Assembly: GCA_031431195.1 (NCBI GenBank)
Contig: JANPCU010000385.1
Location: 23,438 to 87,437 of the forward strand
Direction: 5' to 3'
Length of the DNA stretch: 64,000 nt
DNA from: TH-plancto1 sp031431195
GTDB taxonomy: Bacteria; Planctomycetota; Planctomycetia; Planctomycetales; Planctomycetaceae
Shown here: positions 56,293 to 64,000 of the stretch, in pieces
Position numbering within the stretch: the first letter of the stretch is position 1
How the letters are laid out: each line of letters starts with the position of its first letter
Notes under the pieces: generated by a model
Told to the model about the DNA's origin: nothing
Databases searched by the model: none
The model's input: the letters and a program-made list of their open reading frames with translations, nothing else
Position numbers and translations under genes: made by a program

Positions 56293-58080
56293 ATGACGCG
56301 ATCAGAGAAACTTTGGCGGCTGTTCTTAATCGCTATCGTGGCTTTCCCGGTGGGGGCACTGCTTATTCAGGGGATCATGCAGTATCGCGAGGCCACGGCT
56401 CGGCAGATGACCAAGGAGCGGCTCAAGCAGATCGAGCTGGCCTTGCACCAGTATCACGAGACATATCACACGTTTCCGCCCGCGTTCGTCCAAGGCCCCG
56501 ACGGTCGCATGTGGCACAGCTGGCGAACGCTGCTGCTGCCGTATCTGGGGGAGGCGGAACTGGCGGCGAAGTATCGTTTTGATGAGCCGTGGGATGGCCC
56601 GCACAATCGGGAGTTGGCTGTGCAGTGTCCCGAGGTATTCCAGTCGCCGCACTGGGGGACCGAGCCGGGGCGAACGAACTTTTATGGGGTGATTGGGAGA
56701 AGAACGGCTTGGCCGGCACAGCATGCGATCTCGATAGAGCGAGCACTTGATGGGACTTACAATACGATTCATCTCGTGGAAGGACCGCCCGTCGCCCAGT
56801 GGCTAGAGCCGCGCGATCTTGGGGTTCGTGAATGGACGGAAGTCTTCCGAAGCCAAACTCGACCCGGATCATACAGCTCCTTCATGGATGGTGCCGTGCG
56901 CATGCTGAGCAAGAACATTGATCAGACTTTACTGGCCTCCCTGCTGACTCCGCGTTACGGGCAGTTGATGTATTCCGGTCCCGACTGGCCCGCAGAGATG
57001 ACGGAATCCTTAGCACTGTCGAAGACGATGGAGACTCGAAGTGTGGCGGACCTGAAGCGGACCGATGTCTTGGCAACTTCATCAGAAACTCTCGATCCGA
57101 CCAACAATCTGATCTGGTGTGCCACGTTCCAGATGACCTGGGATGAACTGCGGGCCCAAGTCGGCGGTGTCGTGAAGACCACACCGCAGCCAAGCATTGT
57201 CAATCGATTGAATGCGGCACCGTTCAATCGTACTGCATTAGATCCCGCGACCTACTTGGCACTGACGACAGGTGCCCATCCCTCCGATACCATTAAACTT
57301 AGGGAGCGAGTTCAGCAGAAGTTCCCTCAACTGGTGCCGCAAATCGAGAGCCTGCCAGCTGACAGTCTCCCCGATCTGCGGCTCTATGCGTGTCTAGTGA
57401 AGTCGATGCCATTCGTCGAGCAAATGGATCGATTCCCGAAACCCCTGTCCTTCAGAGACAGTGAGACATCCACCGAGGTCATGTCATTTGGACGTATTCC
57501 GGGTACGACGCAGGGGCTGGGAGAGGTCGTCCTACATGAACAGGTCGTCGTCGGAGACTACATCAGCGACGAAGATTTCGTATTACTTCTCAAGACGGTC
57601 AGTCCGCAAAAAGATGAGATCATCCTGGCGAGAACGGAGCCCGGAGCTTCACTCCAGATGATGTGGAACTCAATCGAGGGCAGACTCCAATCCCCACATC
57701 CGCATCGAGTGCATGCGGACCTACACGATGCCGAACGCTTAGAAATCCCCATCCTGGAACTTGGTCTCGCCAAGCAGTTTGAGGAATTACACGGGGTCAG
57801 GGTCGAGGGACTCGGAATTGAGAACCATATTGGCGTCGCTCGTGAGTCGATTCTCTTTCGTCTCGACGAGACCGGTGCCGAACTCATCGCAGAAGCGGAA
57901 TCGATGGTCGTTGGCGAGAATGGCTTTCCCGAAGTTCCCTTCGACCCCACCAAGCCCCGCCAGTTCGTGTTCGACCAGCCGTTCTTCATCGCCCTCCGCG
58001 AGCAGGGGGCCTCCGAGCCGTACTTCTTAGCGTGGATCGCTCACCCCGAGGTCATGGTTCGCTCGGCCTCGCCGCGGTGA
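56293..58080 (+). CDS. Membrane-anchored DUF1559-like protein fused to a serpin-like domain
   Basis: Start 56293 has AGGGG 9 bases upstream; the frame to 56095 is unlikely. The 595-residue product has a membrane anchor (about 8-30), then a DUF1559-like region (QIELALHQYHETYHTFPPAF; SWRTLLLPYLGEAEL; SSFMDGAVRML). From about 270 on, the order of segments follows serpins: NLIWCATFQMTWDEL, LYACLVKSMPFVEQMDRFPK, LEIPILELGLAKQFEEL, the hinge-like ESILFRLDETGAELIAEAES and the end VFDQPFFIALREQG. Serpins inhibit proteases through the loop after this hinge. Whether inhibition is kept here is inference. Confidence 0.7.
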   Translation: MTRSEKLWRLFLIAIVAFPVGALLIQGIMQYREATARQMTKERLKQIELALHQYHETYHTFPPAFVQGPDGRMWHSWRTLLLPYLGEAELAAKYRFDEPWDGPHNRELAVQCPEVFQSPHWGTEPGRTNFYGVIGRRTAWPAQHAISIERALDGTYNTIHLVEGPPVAQWLEPRDLGVREWTEVFRSQTRPGSYSSFMDGAVRMLSKNIDQTLLASLLTPRYGQLMYSGPDWPAEMTESLALSKTMETRSVADLKRTDVLATSSETLDPTNNLIWCATFQMTWDELRAQVGGVVKTTPQPSIVNRLNAAPFNRTALDPATYLALTTGAHPSDTIKLRERVQQKFPQLVPQIESLPADSLPDLRLYACLVKSMPFVEQMDRFPKPLSFRDSETSTEVMSFGRIPGTTQGLGEVVLHEQVVVGDYISDEDFVLLLKTVSPQKDEIILARTEPGASLQMMWNSIEGRLQSPHPHRVHADLHDAERLEIPILELGLAKQFEELHGVRVEGLGIENHIGVARESILFRLDETGAELIAEAESMVVGENGFPEVPFDPTKPRQFVFDQPFFIALREQGASEPYFLAWIAHPEVMVRSASPR

Positions 58081-58106
58081 ATCGGAAACACGAAAGCGAT
58101 GGGCAC

Positions 58107-58136
58107 AAAGCCCACCGGTGGCAACCGGTGGGCTTT
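58107..58136 (+). terminator. Rho-independent terminator after the serpin-like gene
   Basis: AAAGCCCACCGGT-GGCA-ACCGGTGGGCTTT is a perfect 13-bp stem with a tetraloop, 26 bases after the stop. Confidence 0.85.
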
Positions 58137-58195
58137 CCTCTCATGACTTCGGCCACCGGTTGAGAAACCGATCTCCCGCAGAGACAATCTCCCGG

Positions 58196-59332
58196 ATGAA
58201 CCCTCCCATCACGACCCTCGACGCGGCCCAGAGCCGGCTCCCGCAGACTTTGGCGGTGATTCAAAGCGGGATCACGCGCGGGCTGCATTGGGGGGTGCAG
58301 CTGTTTGTGTCACGCGATCTGCAACCGGTCGTGGATCTCGCTATCGGGGAGAATCAGCCGGGCGAGACGCTGACCCGCGATCACATGCTCCCGTGGCTGA
58401 GTGCGGGGAAGCCGATCACGGCACTGGCGGTGATGCAACTGGTTGAGCAGGGATTGCTCGATCTCGATCGACCGGTCCGTGAGGTGATCCCCGAGTTCAG
58501 CCAGCAGGGCAAGGAGTGTGTGACGACGCGGCACCTGCTCACCCACACCGCCGGGATCGAGGCGGTCGCACTCGGCTGGCCGAGTACCGCGTGGGACGAG
58601 ATCATCGCCCGGATCTGTGCGGCTCCGCTGAAGGCTGGGGCGGTCGCGGGTGAGGCACACGCCTATGACCCGCAGCGCAGCTGGTTCATCCTCGGCGAGA
58701 TCATTCAACGACTGCGCGGGCGTCCGGTGGGAGAGGTGTTGCGCACCGATATCTTCGAGCCACTGGGAATGCGTGACACCTGGCTGGCGATCCCGGACTC
58801 GCAGTATGAGGTGTACGAGCCACGTCTCGGACGAATTTATGTGTCCGGGTCTGGTGAGTTGAAGATGAACCACAGTCATCTGCCACAGACGGTCACCTCA
58901 CCCGCGCCCGGCAGCAGTTGTCGCGGACCGATGCGGGAGCTGGCGAGGTTCTATGAGATGCTGCTGCGCGAGGGGACATGGCAGGGGCGGTCGCTGCTGA
59001 GTCCGGCAGCTGTGCGTCAGATGATGGCACGACACCGGCGGGGGAGGTTCGACCAGACTTTTCAGCACACGGTCGATTTCGGACTGGGACTCATTATTAA
59101 CTCGAATCAGTATGGGGCGAATACGATCCCGTATGGCTTTGGTCGGCGGGCGTCGCCCGAGTCGTTCGGGCATGGCGGTTCGCAGTCCTGTATTGGGTTC
59201 GCCGACCCGGAACATCGGCTGGCGGTCGCCGCCGTGGCCAACGGCTACCCCGGCGAGGTGCCGCACAATCGTCGGTTCCGGGAGCTGCTGACGGCGGTGT
59301 ATGAGGATTTGGGAGTCGAGAGTCGGGAGTAA
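58196..59332 (+). CDS. Serine hydrolase of the beta-lactamase/DD-peptidase family
   Basis: Start 58196 avoids the terminator hairpin that the longer frame would translate. The 378-residue protein has the nucleophile motif S-A-G-K near residue 69 (LPWLSAGKPITAL), the second-motif Tyr region HAYDPQRSWFILGEI and the third-motif equivalent ESFGHGGSQS. There is no signal peptide, so it is cytoplasmic and more like esterase EstB or lipid-active members than a drug-resistance enzyme. Its last ~40 codons are duplicated downstream at 59591. Confidence 0.88.
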   Translation: MNPPITTLDAAQSRLPQTLAVIQSGITRGLHWGVQLFVSRDLQPVVDLAIGENQPGETLTRDHMLPWLSAGKPITALAVMQLVEQGLLDLDRPVREVIPEFSQQGKECVTTRHLLTHTAGIEAVALGWPSTAWDEIIARICAAPLKAGAVAGEAHAYDPQRSWFILGEIIQRLRGRPVGEVLRTDIFEPLGMRDTWLAIPDSQYEVYEPRLGRIYVSGSGELKMNHSHLPQTVTSPAPGSSCRGPMRELARFYEMLLREGTWQGRSLLSPAAVRQMMARHRRGRFDQTFQHTVDFGLGLIINSNQYGANTIPYGFGRRASPESFGHGGSQSCIGFADPEHRLAVAAVANGYPGEVPHNRRFRELLTAVYEDLGVESRE

Positions 59333-59432
59333 GGGCGTCAGACTGTCTGTAGGTATGGCCGACTTTATGGTACTGGTGAGAGTCCGATTAATTAGACAGC
59401 GTCCCATCTGGTCTTCCGTGAGTAGAAAACCC

Positions 59433-59589
59433 GGGTGGCGGGGTCAGGAGGCTTTGCGGATGGCCCCGATCGGGGGGACGTGGAGTTCGAGGCTGGGGTC
59501 GGTGAGGCTCCATCGCTGTGGCCGAGACGCCGGGAGGCGACGGTTCCCGACGCCGGGGCCATCCGCAAAGCCTCCTGACCCCGCCACCC
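59433..59589. repeat. ~158-bp palindrome-ended element, copy 2
   Basis: The end arms match those of 55138-55296. The interior (ACGTGGAGTTCGAGGCTGG .. GGAGGCGACGGTTCCCGACG) matches that copy read on the opposite strand. It sits between two copies of the hydrolase gene end. Confidence 0.85.
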
Positions 59590-59590
59590 G

Positions 59591-59700
59591 CCGCATAACC
59601 GGCGGCTCCGGGAGCTGCTGACGGCGGTGTATGAGGATTTGGGAGTCGGGGCGGCAGACTGACTGTCAGCAGGCCCGACTGTGCGTGACTGGTGAGAGTC
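59591..59700 (+). repeat. Duplicated 3' end of the serine hydrolase gene
   Basis: 59591-59700 repeats 59261-59384 with few changes. Both encode PHNRR-x-RELLTAVYEDLGV and both end with ACTGGTGAGAGTC after the stop. It is a gene fragment with no start. Confidence 0.8.
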
Positions 59701-59702
59701 GT

Positions 59703-60920
59703 TTAGCTTCCGGTGACAAACTCACAAACACGCCAGTCGAGCCAGCGGGCATCGCGATCGGCATGCCCGCGTCCCACGTACCCGAGATGGCCGCCGCCGC
59801 GTGTGATTGCCAACTGGACCGGCTCTGGCCAATTCGCCCGCTGCTCGTGGAACATCTCCACCGGAACCAACGGATCATCCGCAGCGGTCAGGATCAGGGT
59901 CGGCACATGGATGTGAGGCATGCGAGACTGGGCGCTCGCAGCTGTGTAATAGGCCGCGGCGTCAGGGTAGCCAGCATGCGTGGCCGTGAAGCGGTCGTCG
60001 AAGTCGAACAATGTGCGCGGTAGTGGGTCAGGGAGAGCCGCGAAATCGGAACGATGATTCGACTGCTCTCGCACATGGTCGATGAGCGCCTGGACGAAGT
60101 GCCGGTCGTACATGCGGTTCAGCGGATGTTCGAGCGTTCTCACGCTGCGAGCGAGGTCGATCGGGGGGTTGATGGCGATGGCCCGGTGAACCTCCCGGGG
60201 GACGTGCGAGCCTTCCTCACCGAGATACTTCAGCAGCAGGTTCGCGCTGAGCGACATGCCGAACAGCGTCAGCGGAGTGTGGGATAGGCTTCCAGCCTGT
60301 CGAGCCTCTGAAGATTCGAGGGTTCCCTGCTCAGCTCCCTCTCCCCCACAATCGGTGTGTGTGGCGGAGTGATCGTGGCTGGGGGGGAGAGGGCCGGGTT
60401 GAGGGGGCAGGTTTTCAGGTCGTGTCAGCTCGTGGCATGGAGCATTCGTTGAGAGCTGGTCCCGAGTGATGACTGGCTGGAAGCCTATCCCACGGGCTGG
60501 CTCGCGGCACCAGGCGATCACCGCACTCACCGCCGCTTTAAGATCGCCGGACCTCCCTGCGTTGTACGGCAATCGAGCGAGCCCTGCCCCGGCCCCGCAG
60601 CCCCGCAGGTTCAGACGAAAGACTCGGATCCCGCGTTGCGACAGCTTGGCCGTCACCCTCACCAGAAACGGATTGCGGGCCGAACCACCCAGCCCGTGCA
60701 TCATCAGGATCGCGGGATCACCCGGCTGCCAGTGAGGAGGCCGGTCATCCAGCGCGATGAGTGCATCTCCGTCGAGGAGTTCGATCCGCCGGGCGGTTCC
60801 CTGCTCGGGAGGTTGTGGTCCCCTCCAGAACGCCGCAGAAAGCGTCTGCGCGTGCCCCCCGGGCAGCCACCACGCGGGGCGAAAGTCGGTGAGGCGGGCT
60901 ACCCACTGGGGATTGATCAT
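59703..60920 (-). CDS. YheT-like alpha/beta hydrolase with an in-frame repeat-derived insert
   Basis: This is a 405-residue protein. Fold marks are RPAWWLPGGHAQTLSAAFWR, ILMMHGLGGSARNPF, RVFRLNLRGCGAGAG, the nucleophile elbow GMSLSANLLLKYLGEEG, the acid region TAADDPLVPVEMFHE and His in GGGHLGYVG. The order and total are those of the YheT/EMB8 family, except that about 72 residues (about 143-214) are encoded by a palindromic element (60277-60493). This insert falls just before the strand leading to the nucleophile Ser. The frame is intact, so it may still fold; the activity is uncertain. Confidence 0.85.
   Translation of the reverse strand: MINPQWVARLTDFRPAWWLPGGHAQTLSAAFWRGPQPPEQGTARRIELLDGDALIALDDRPPHWQPGDPAILMMHGLGGSARNPFLVRVTAKLSQRGIRVFRLNLRGCGAGAGLARLPYNAGRSGDLKAAVSAVIAWCREPARGIGFQPVITRDQLSTNAPCHELTRPENLPPQPGPLPPSHDHSATHTDCGGEGAEQGTLESSEARQAGSLSHTPLTLFGMSLSANLLLKYLGEEGSHVPREVHRAIAINPPIDLARSVRTLEHPLNRMYDRHFVQALIDHVREQSNHRSDFAALPDPLPRTLFDFDDRFTATHAGYPDAAAYYTAASAQSRMPHIHVPTLILTAADDPLVPVEMFHEQRANWPEPVQLAITRGGGHLGYVGRGHADRDARWLDWRVCEFVTGS
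60277..60493. repeat. Palindromic element inside a coding sequence, GGATAGGCTTCCAGCC family
   Basis: The arms GTGGGATAGGCTTCCAGCC (60279) and GGCTGGAAGCCTATCCCAC (60475) are the same as in 6589 and 39500. The loop is much longer (about 175 bp) and holds a second palindrome, CTCCCTCTCCCCC / GGGGGGAGAGGG. It encodes GIGFQPV on entry and QAGSLSHTP on exit. Confidence 0.85.
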
Positions 60921-60952
60921 GAAGTCGGAAGTAGGTCGGAATGAAATCGGTT

Positions 60953-61978
60953 CTACGAACGGTCCCAGTCGGTGATCTGCATGCCCCGTTTCACGGGTTG
61001 GCCGTCAGGGTCGAGGAGCAGCACTTGCTCATTCATCGAGCCGCGTTTCTTCTCTCCGAAACGTGTTTCGTTCAGGACACCATCGGACGCTTTGTCAGCC
61101 CTCAGGCGTTCGTAGACTTCCTTCGGGATTTGTTCGCCCCACTGCGATACGGACCGAGATTCCCCAGTCTCGGCGTCTTTGATTGCCCGAGACAGGATGC
61201 GACCATCGCGGGATCGGGCCTCCACAATCGCATAGTAGCCCAACGAGTTCTCTCCCAGGGTCCACTCCTTCGTCACCAGACTGTAACGTCCGGCTCCCGT
61301 GATGATTTGCAGTTCGTACTGCTCCTCCAAGAATGCCAGAAGCTCCGCCATTCGCAGCTGTGACTGCTGCATCGCGGCGACGTTATCGGAGGCTTCAGCC
61401 GCGTGGAACTCTTTGGTCAGTTCGTTGATGGCGCGTGTGGCCGCCTCGTCTTTCTTCGCGAAGCCATTCAACCGATCGAGAACGCTGCGGGCCTCGAGTT
61501 CCGCCTGACGGATGGCTTGCGTGGCTCGGGACTGCGAGGACCAGGGCATGGACGGATTGAAGAACGCCAGCCAGACACCAAGCCCGATGGCTCCTACGCC
61601 TGCCAGCGCACTGACCAATCGCACTCGCCAGACATACAACTGAGCCAACAGGCGCTGGAAGCCCCAGGGTGGATCGCGGTAGACGTTGAGATTGTCGAAG
61701 TACAGCTGAATGGCGACATCGACCTCAGCGGCGGTGACGTTGTCTCCGGCGACTTGGGCCGAGGCGATCAACCGCTCACGAATCTTGGCCCGCGTCTCTT
61801 CGATCTGGAACTGCTGCTCGACGGTCAGCTGCTCCTCACGAATGGCGCGAGCAACATCCATAATCTGCAGCATCTCGTGGAGACTGAGATTCTCGGAGGG
61901 AGTCGTGGGGGCAGCCGGTGTACTCACGATCAATGGGCCGAATCGCTGGGAGGAAGTGAGCTGGGAAAAGCTGATCAT
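60953..61978 (-). CDS. DUF6384-like membrane protein
   Basis: Start 61978 is chosen because the longer frame (to 62362) would be antisense to the divergent gene at 62160. The 341-residue protein has an N-terminal helical domain (LSLHEMLQIMDVARAIREEQ; AAEVDVAIQLYFDNLNVYRD), typical of the DUF6384 group. One transmembrane helix follows (LVSALAGVGAIGLGVWLAFF), then a coiled coil (ATQAIRQAELEARSVLDRLN) and a C-terminal beta-rich domain (QIITGAGRYSLVTKEWTLGE). The role is unknown. It is divergent from a small membrane protein. Confidence 0.75.
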   Translation of the reverse strand: MISFSQLTSSQRFGPLIVSTPAAPTTPSENLSLHEMLQIMDVARAIREEQLTVEQQFQIEETRAKIRERLIASAQVAGDNVTAAEVDVAIQLYFDNLNVYRDPPWGFQRLLAQLYVWRVRLVSALAGVGAIGLGVWLAFFNPSMPWSSQSRATQAIRQAELEARSVLDRLNGFAKKDEAATRAINELTKEFHAAEASDNVAAMQQSQLRMAELLAFLEEQYELQIITGAGRYSLVTKEWTLGENSLGYYAIVEARSRDGRILSRAIKDAETGESRSVSQWGEQIPKEVYERLRADKASDGVLNETRFGEKKRGSMNEQVLLLDPDGQPVKRGMQITDWDRS

Positions 61979-62159
61979 CCCAGACGGGTCGCAGTCTGGC
62001 CATCGAACCGCTGGATGAACAGTGAAGCTGACGAAGAAGAGTGCCGTCGAGGTCATTGTCTGGGCCGGAACGGGCAGTGGATGGCATCGCGAGTTCATGG
62101 TGGAGTAGAGTGTTGTTTCAACGTCCTCTCCGTCGAGAGGCTCACATTCGGAGGAAGCG

Positions 62160-62573
62160 ATGCGTGGTTCTGGTGGCACTCCCGGCGGGATCGGTGAATT
62201 TGCGATCGGCTTCGTGCTGTCCGGACTGGCGGTGTATTTGTTTCTCGATTCCGTCGTCGTGACGAGCGGCATCGGGATGATCGCGGGTGGCGTCCAGGGG
62301 ATGTTCGGCGGCTTACTCGGAAGTCGAACCTCTTCGGGGTTGGTGTTCGTGCCCTTCTTCATCGGGGTGACCGCTCTGTTCTACGATTCCCGGCAGCGCT
62401 GGGGCTGGACGCTCATGTCTTTGGGAATCGCCATCATCGTGGTCGAGATCCTCAGCCGGATGCAGTTCCTCATCACGATGAAAGTGTCACACCTCCTGGG
62501 GATCATCGTCTTACTGGCAGCTGGGACCGGTTTGATGCTCAGGTCATATCGCGACCGGGACTCGGTGCCGTAA
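62160..62573 (+). CDS. Small integral membrane protein
   Basis: This 137-residue protein has four hydrophobic segments (FAIGFVLSGLAVYLFLDSVV; SGLVFVPFFIGVTALFY; WTLMSLGIAIIVVEIL; LLGIIVLLAAGTGLML). A Gly-rich region lies between the first two (GMIAGGVQGMFGGLLGSR). ATG at 62160. It is divergent from the DUF6384-like gene with 181 bp between starts, and such pairs often recur together. The function is unknown. Confidence 0.7.
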   Translation: MRGSGGTPGGIGEFAIGFVLSGLAVYLFLDSVVVTSGIGMIAGGVQGMFGGLLGSRTSSGLVFVPFFIGVTALFYDSRQRWGWTLMSLGIAIIVVEILSRMQFLITMKVSHLLGIIVLLAAGTGLMLRSYRDRDSVP

Positions 62574-62834
62574 GACGATCAGCCCGAGAGATCGGCCCGC
62601 TGAGAAGATTGCGAGTCGCTCCCATCCGCTGTGAAATCGCCCTGTGGGTGGCTACTGGTTGTATGGAGTGGAAGGAAAATACTTCGGCCTGAGTGGAAAT
62701 CGGCATGCCAGCGTAAAAACACCGTGTTGGGGGCTGTACAACCCTCCTGCGATGCCCGAAATTGATACGTTCTGGTGAGGGATTCCCCCTCCTCGTGGTT
62801 GAGATTCCAATGACTTGATGCTTGGGCGAGTCTC

Positions 62835-63881
62835 GTGAGTACTGTCGGCAAGATTCGTCGTTTGCTCCAGATTCTGGAGTACCTGCAATCGGGACGCCGC
62901 TATCACGCTGGGGAGCTTTCGAGCTTTGTGGGGGTGAGTAAGCGGACAATCTTTCGTGACTTGAAGGTCTTGCAAGATTCGGGCGTGCAGTTGTTGTATG
63001 ACGATGCGGAACAGGGGTATTGGATTCCTCCGTCGACGTTTTTACCGCCGACCGATTTGACAGTGAATGAGACGCTGTCGCTGCTGTTGCTGGGCGAGAA
63101 ACTGGGCGACCCGAAACTCGGAATCCCCTTTCAAGAGGCAGCACGGGATGCGGTCCTGAAGCTACTGTCCAATCTGCCCGCGTCTCTGCGAAGTCATCTT
63201 TCGAGCATCTCAGAGCATGTGCATATTGCACTGGATCCGAAGCATCCGCTCGGTGGCTCTCAGGAACACTATCATCGCATCCTCGAATCGATTGAGAAGC
63301 GACGCAAGATTCGATTGAAATACTTCAGCCTGCTCGATCAGGATCTCATCTCAACGCTCGTGAGTCCGTATCAGCTATTCTTTCAGAAGCGGTCATGGTA
63401 CGTGATCGGGCGGTCGTCGCTGCACAAAGAGTTGAGGACGTTTCATGTCGGTCGGATCGAGGGGAGCACGCTGACGAATGATGCGTATGACATCCCGCCG
63501 CGTTTCTCGCTGAAGAAACACTTTGGCAATGCGTGGGAGATGATCCGGGAGAAGCCGGAGGTCGTCGTCGTGGTGCGGTTTAAGCCGCTGGTGGCCAAGA
63601 ATGTGTCAGAGGTTTTATGGCATGCCACCCAAAAGCTGGTCTGGAATCCGGACGGGTCGCTGAACTTCCACGCGACTGTCGAGGGCATCCGAGAGATCTC
63701 GTGGTGGATCCTGGGGTATGGAGAGCAGGCCGAGGTCTTGGAGCCGAAGTCGCTTCGGGATTTGATGGGAGCCCACGCCCAGCGGATGATGGCGATGTAT
63801 CAGGTGGTCGCTTCGGACACGAAGACGGCTCGTGTAAAGCAGACCGCTCGCCGCAAGCAACCCGTTGGTTCCAAGAAATAA
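62835..63881 (+). CDS. WYL-domain transcriptional regulator
   Basis: This is a 348-residue protein starting at GTG. The N-terminal winged helix (about 1-65) gives GKIRRLLQILEYLQSGRRYH and GVSKRTIFRDLKVLQDSG (DeoR-type HTH). The WYL domain (about 150-240; YFSLLDQDLISTLVSPYQLF, SWYVIGRSSLHKELRTFHVG) has the family motif as S-W-Y. A WCX-type C-terminal domain follows. WYL proteins sense nucleic acid or nucleotide ligands and often control stress or defence genes, and no defence locus is beside it here. The tail is Lys/Arg-rich. Confidence 0.9.
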   Translation: MSTVGKIRRLLQILEYLQSGRRYHAGELSSFVGVSKRTIFRDLKVLQDSGVQLLYDDAEQGYWIPPSTFLPPTDLTVNETLSLLLLGEKLGDPKLGIPFQEAARDAVLKLLSNLPASLRSHLSSISEHVHIALDPKHPLGGSQEHYHRILESIEKRRKIRLKYFSLLDQDLISTLVSPYQLFFQKRSWYVIGRSSLHKELRTFHVGRIEGSTLTNDAYDIPPRFSLKKHFGNAWEMIREKPEVVVVVRFKPLVAKNVSEVLWHATQKLVWNPDGSLNFHATVEGIREISWWILGYGEQAEVLEPKSLRDLMGAHAQRMMAMYQVVASDTKTARVKQTARRKQPVGSKK

Positions 63882-63937
63882 TGCTGGTGGCGAAGCGTGG
63901 CCCGGTTTGAAAGTATACAGGGACGGCGGGTGACGCC

Positions 63938-64000
63938 CGGAAAAAACAAAAAAAAATCCCCAGGACAAAGGGGCGGGGGCGGTGGGGGGCGTGGTTGGGT
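63938..64000. other. Low-complexity end of window
   Basis: A-rich (GGAAAAAACAAAAAAAAAT) then G-rich (GGGGCGGGGGCGGTGGGGGG) sequence unlike anything else in the window. This may be a contig-end artefact. Confidence 0.4.

Noticed and set aside
62001..62362. N-terminal extension of the DUF6384-like protein
   Set aside because: It would be antisense to the start of the small membrane protein, and its sequence is low in structure. ATG 61978 fits the family.

Overview
The window looks like chromosomal DNA of a Planctomycetota bacterium. The evidence is the combination of two Tat-exported DUF1501 proteins, two DUF1559-type proteins (one with a prepilin-like N-terminus), a VWA/secretin-like protein, a giant DUF11 + SdrD-B surface protein with a LEPR-XLL-like N-terminus, many non-ATG starts, high GC (judged by eye) and long intergenic gaps filled with palindromic repeats. 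No ribosomal or other taxonomic marker is present, so order and genus are open. The last ~60 bases are low-complexity and may be a contig end.

Layout. 1-9.7 kb: a VWA/secretin-like exported protein whose reading frame is broken at a run of nine A (788-796), small lipoprotein or membrane genes, a DUF1501 protein, a receiver-domain protein and an FHA protein. 9.9-15.0 kb: an ABC exporter and a bifunctional proline-catabolism enzyme (putA). 15-17.8 kb: a decayed nucleotidyltransferase, a lipoprotein, a DUF1559 pseudopilin-like protein and a small secreted protein. 18.8-36.7 kb: the most distinctive region, an export cassette consisting of a TolC-like channel, a short membrane-fusion protein, a tiny Cys-rich lipoprotein, a GAF/HlyD fusion, a PqqD-M50-HlyD membrane protease fusion, a DUF3467-like protein and a roughly 3,140-residue adhesin-like protein. 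A truncated IS element lies 16 bp after the giant gene. 37.8-42.9 kb: a secreted beta-helix protein, a sigma-54 response regulator and a DUF4261-like protein. 43.3-48.9 kb: the 2-oxoglutarate dehydrogenase complex genes (sucA, sucB, lpd) in one direction. 49.2-50.3 kb: a decayed IS66-like transposase and an integrase fragment beside tRNA-Leu(GAG), a typical island scar. 50.5-63.9 kb: a TgpA-like transglutaminase membrane protein, a second DUF1501 protein, a vapBC module, a DUF1559-serpin-like fusion, a serine beta-lactamase-like hydrolase, a YheT-like hydrolase carrying an in-frame palindromic insert, a divergent DUF6384-like/membrane pair and a WYL regulator.

How the genes work together. The 18.8-36.7 kb genes can be read as one secretion machine with its substrate: outer-membrane channel, adaptors, an inner-membrane protease that carries a peptide-recognition-like PqqD domain and a lipoyl hairpin, and a substrate with a conserved N-terminal export-like motif. 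No ABC ATPase is in the cluster. This is inference from gene content and order. putA feeds glutamate toward 2-oxoglutarate, which the suc/lpd complex oxidises. The rest is a mixture of cell-surface, regulatory and unknown genes.

Intergenic DNA is unusually rich in palindromic repeats of several unrelated families. Some recur inside this window (about 110 bp at 6589 and 39500; about 158 bp at 55138 and 59433; about 400 bp at 4640 and 8655). One has entered a coding sequence in frame (60277-60493).
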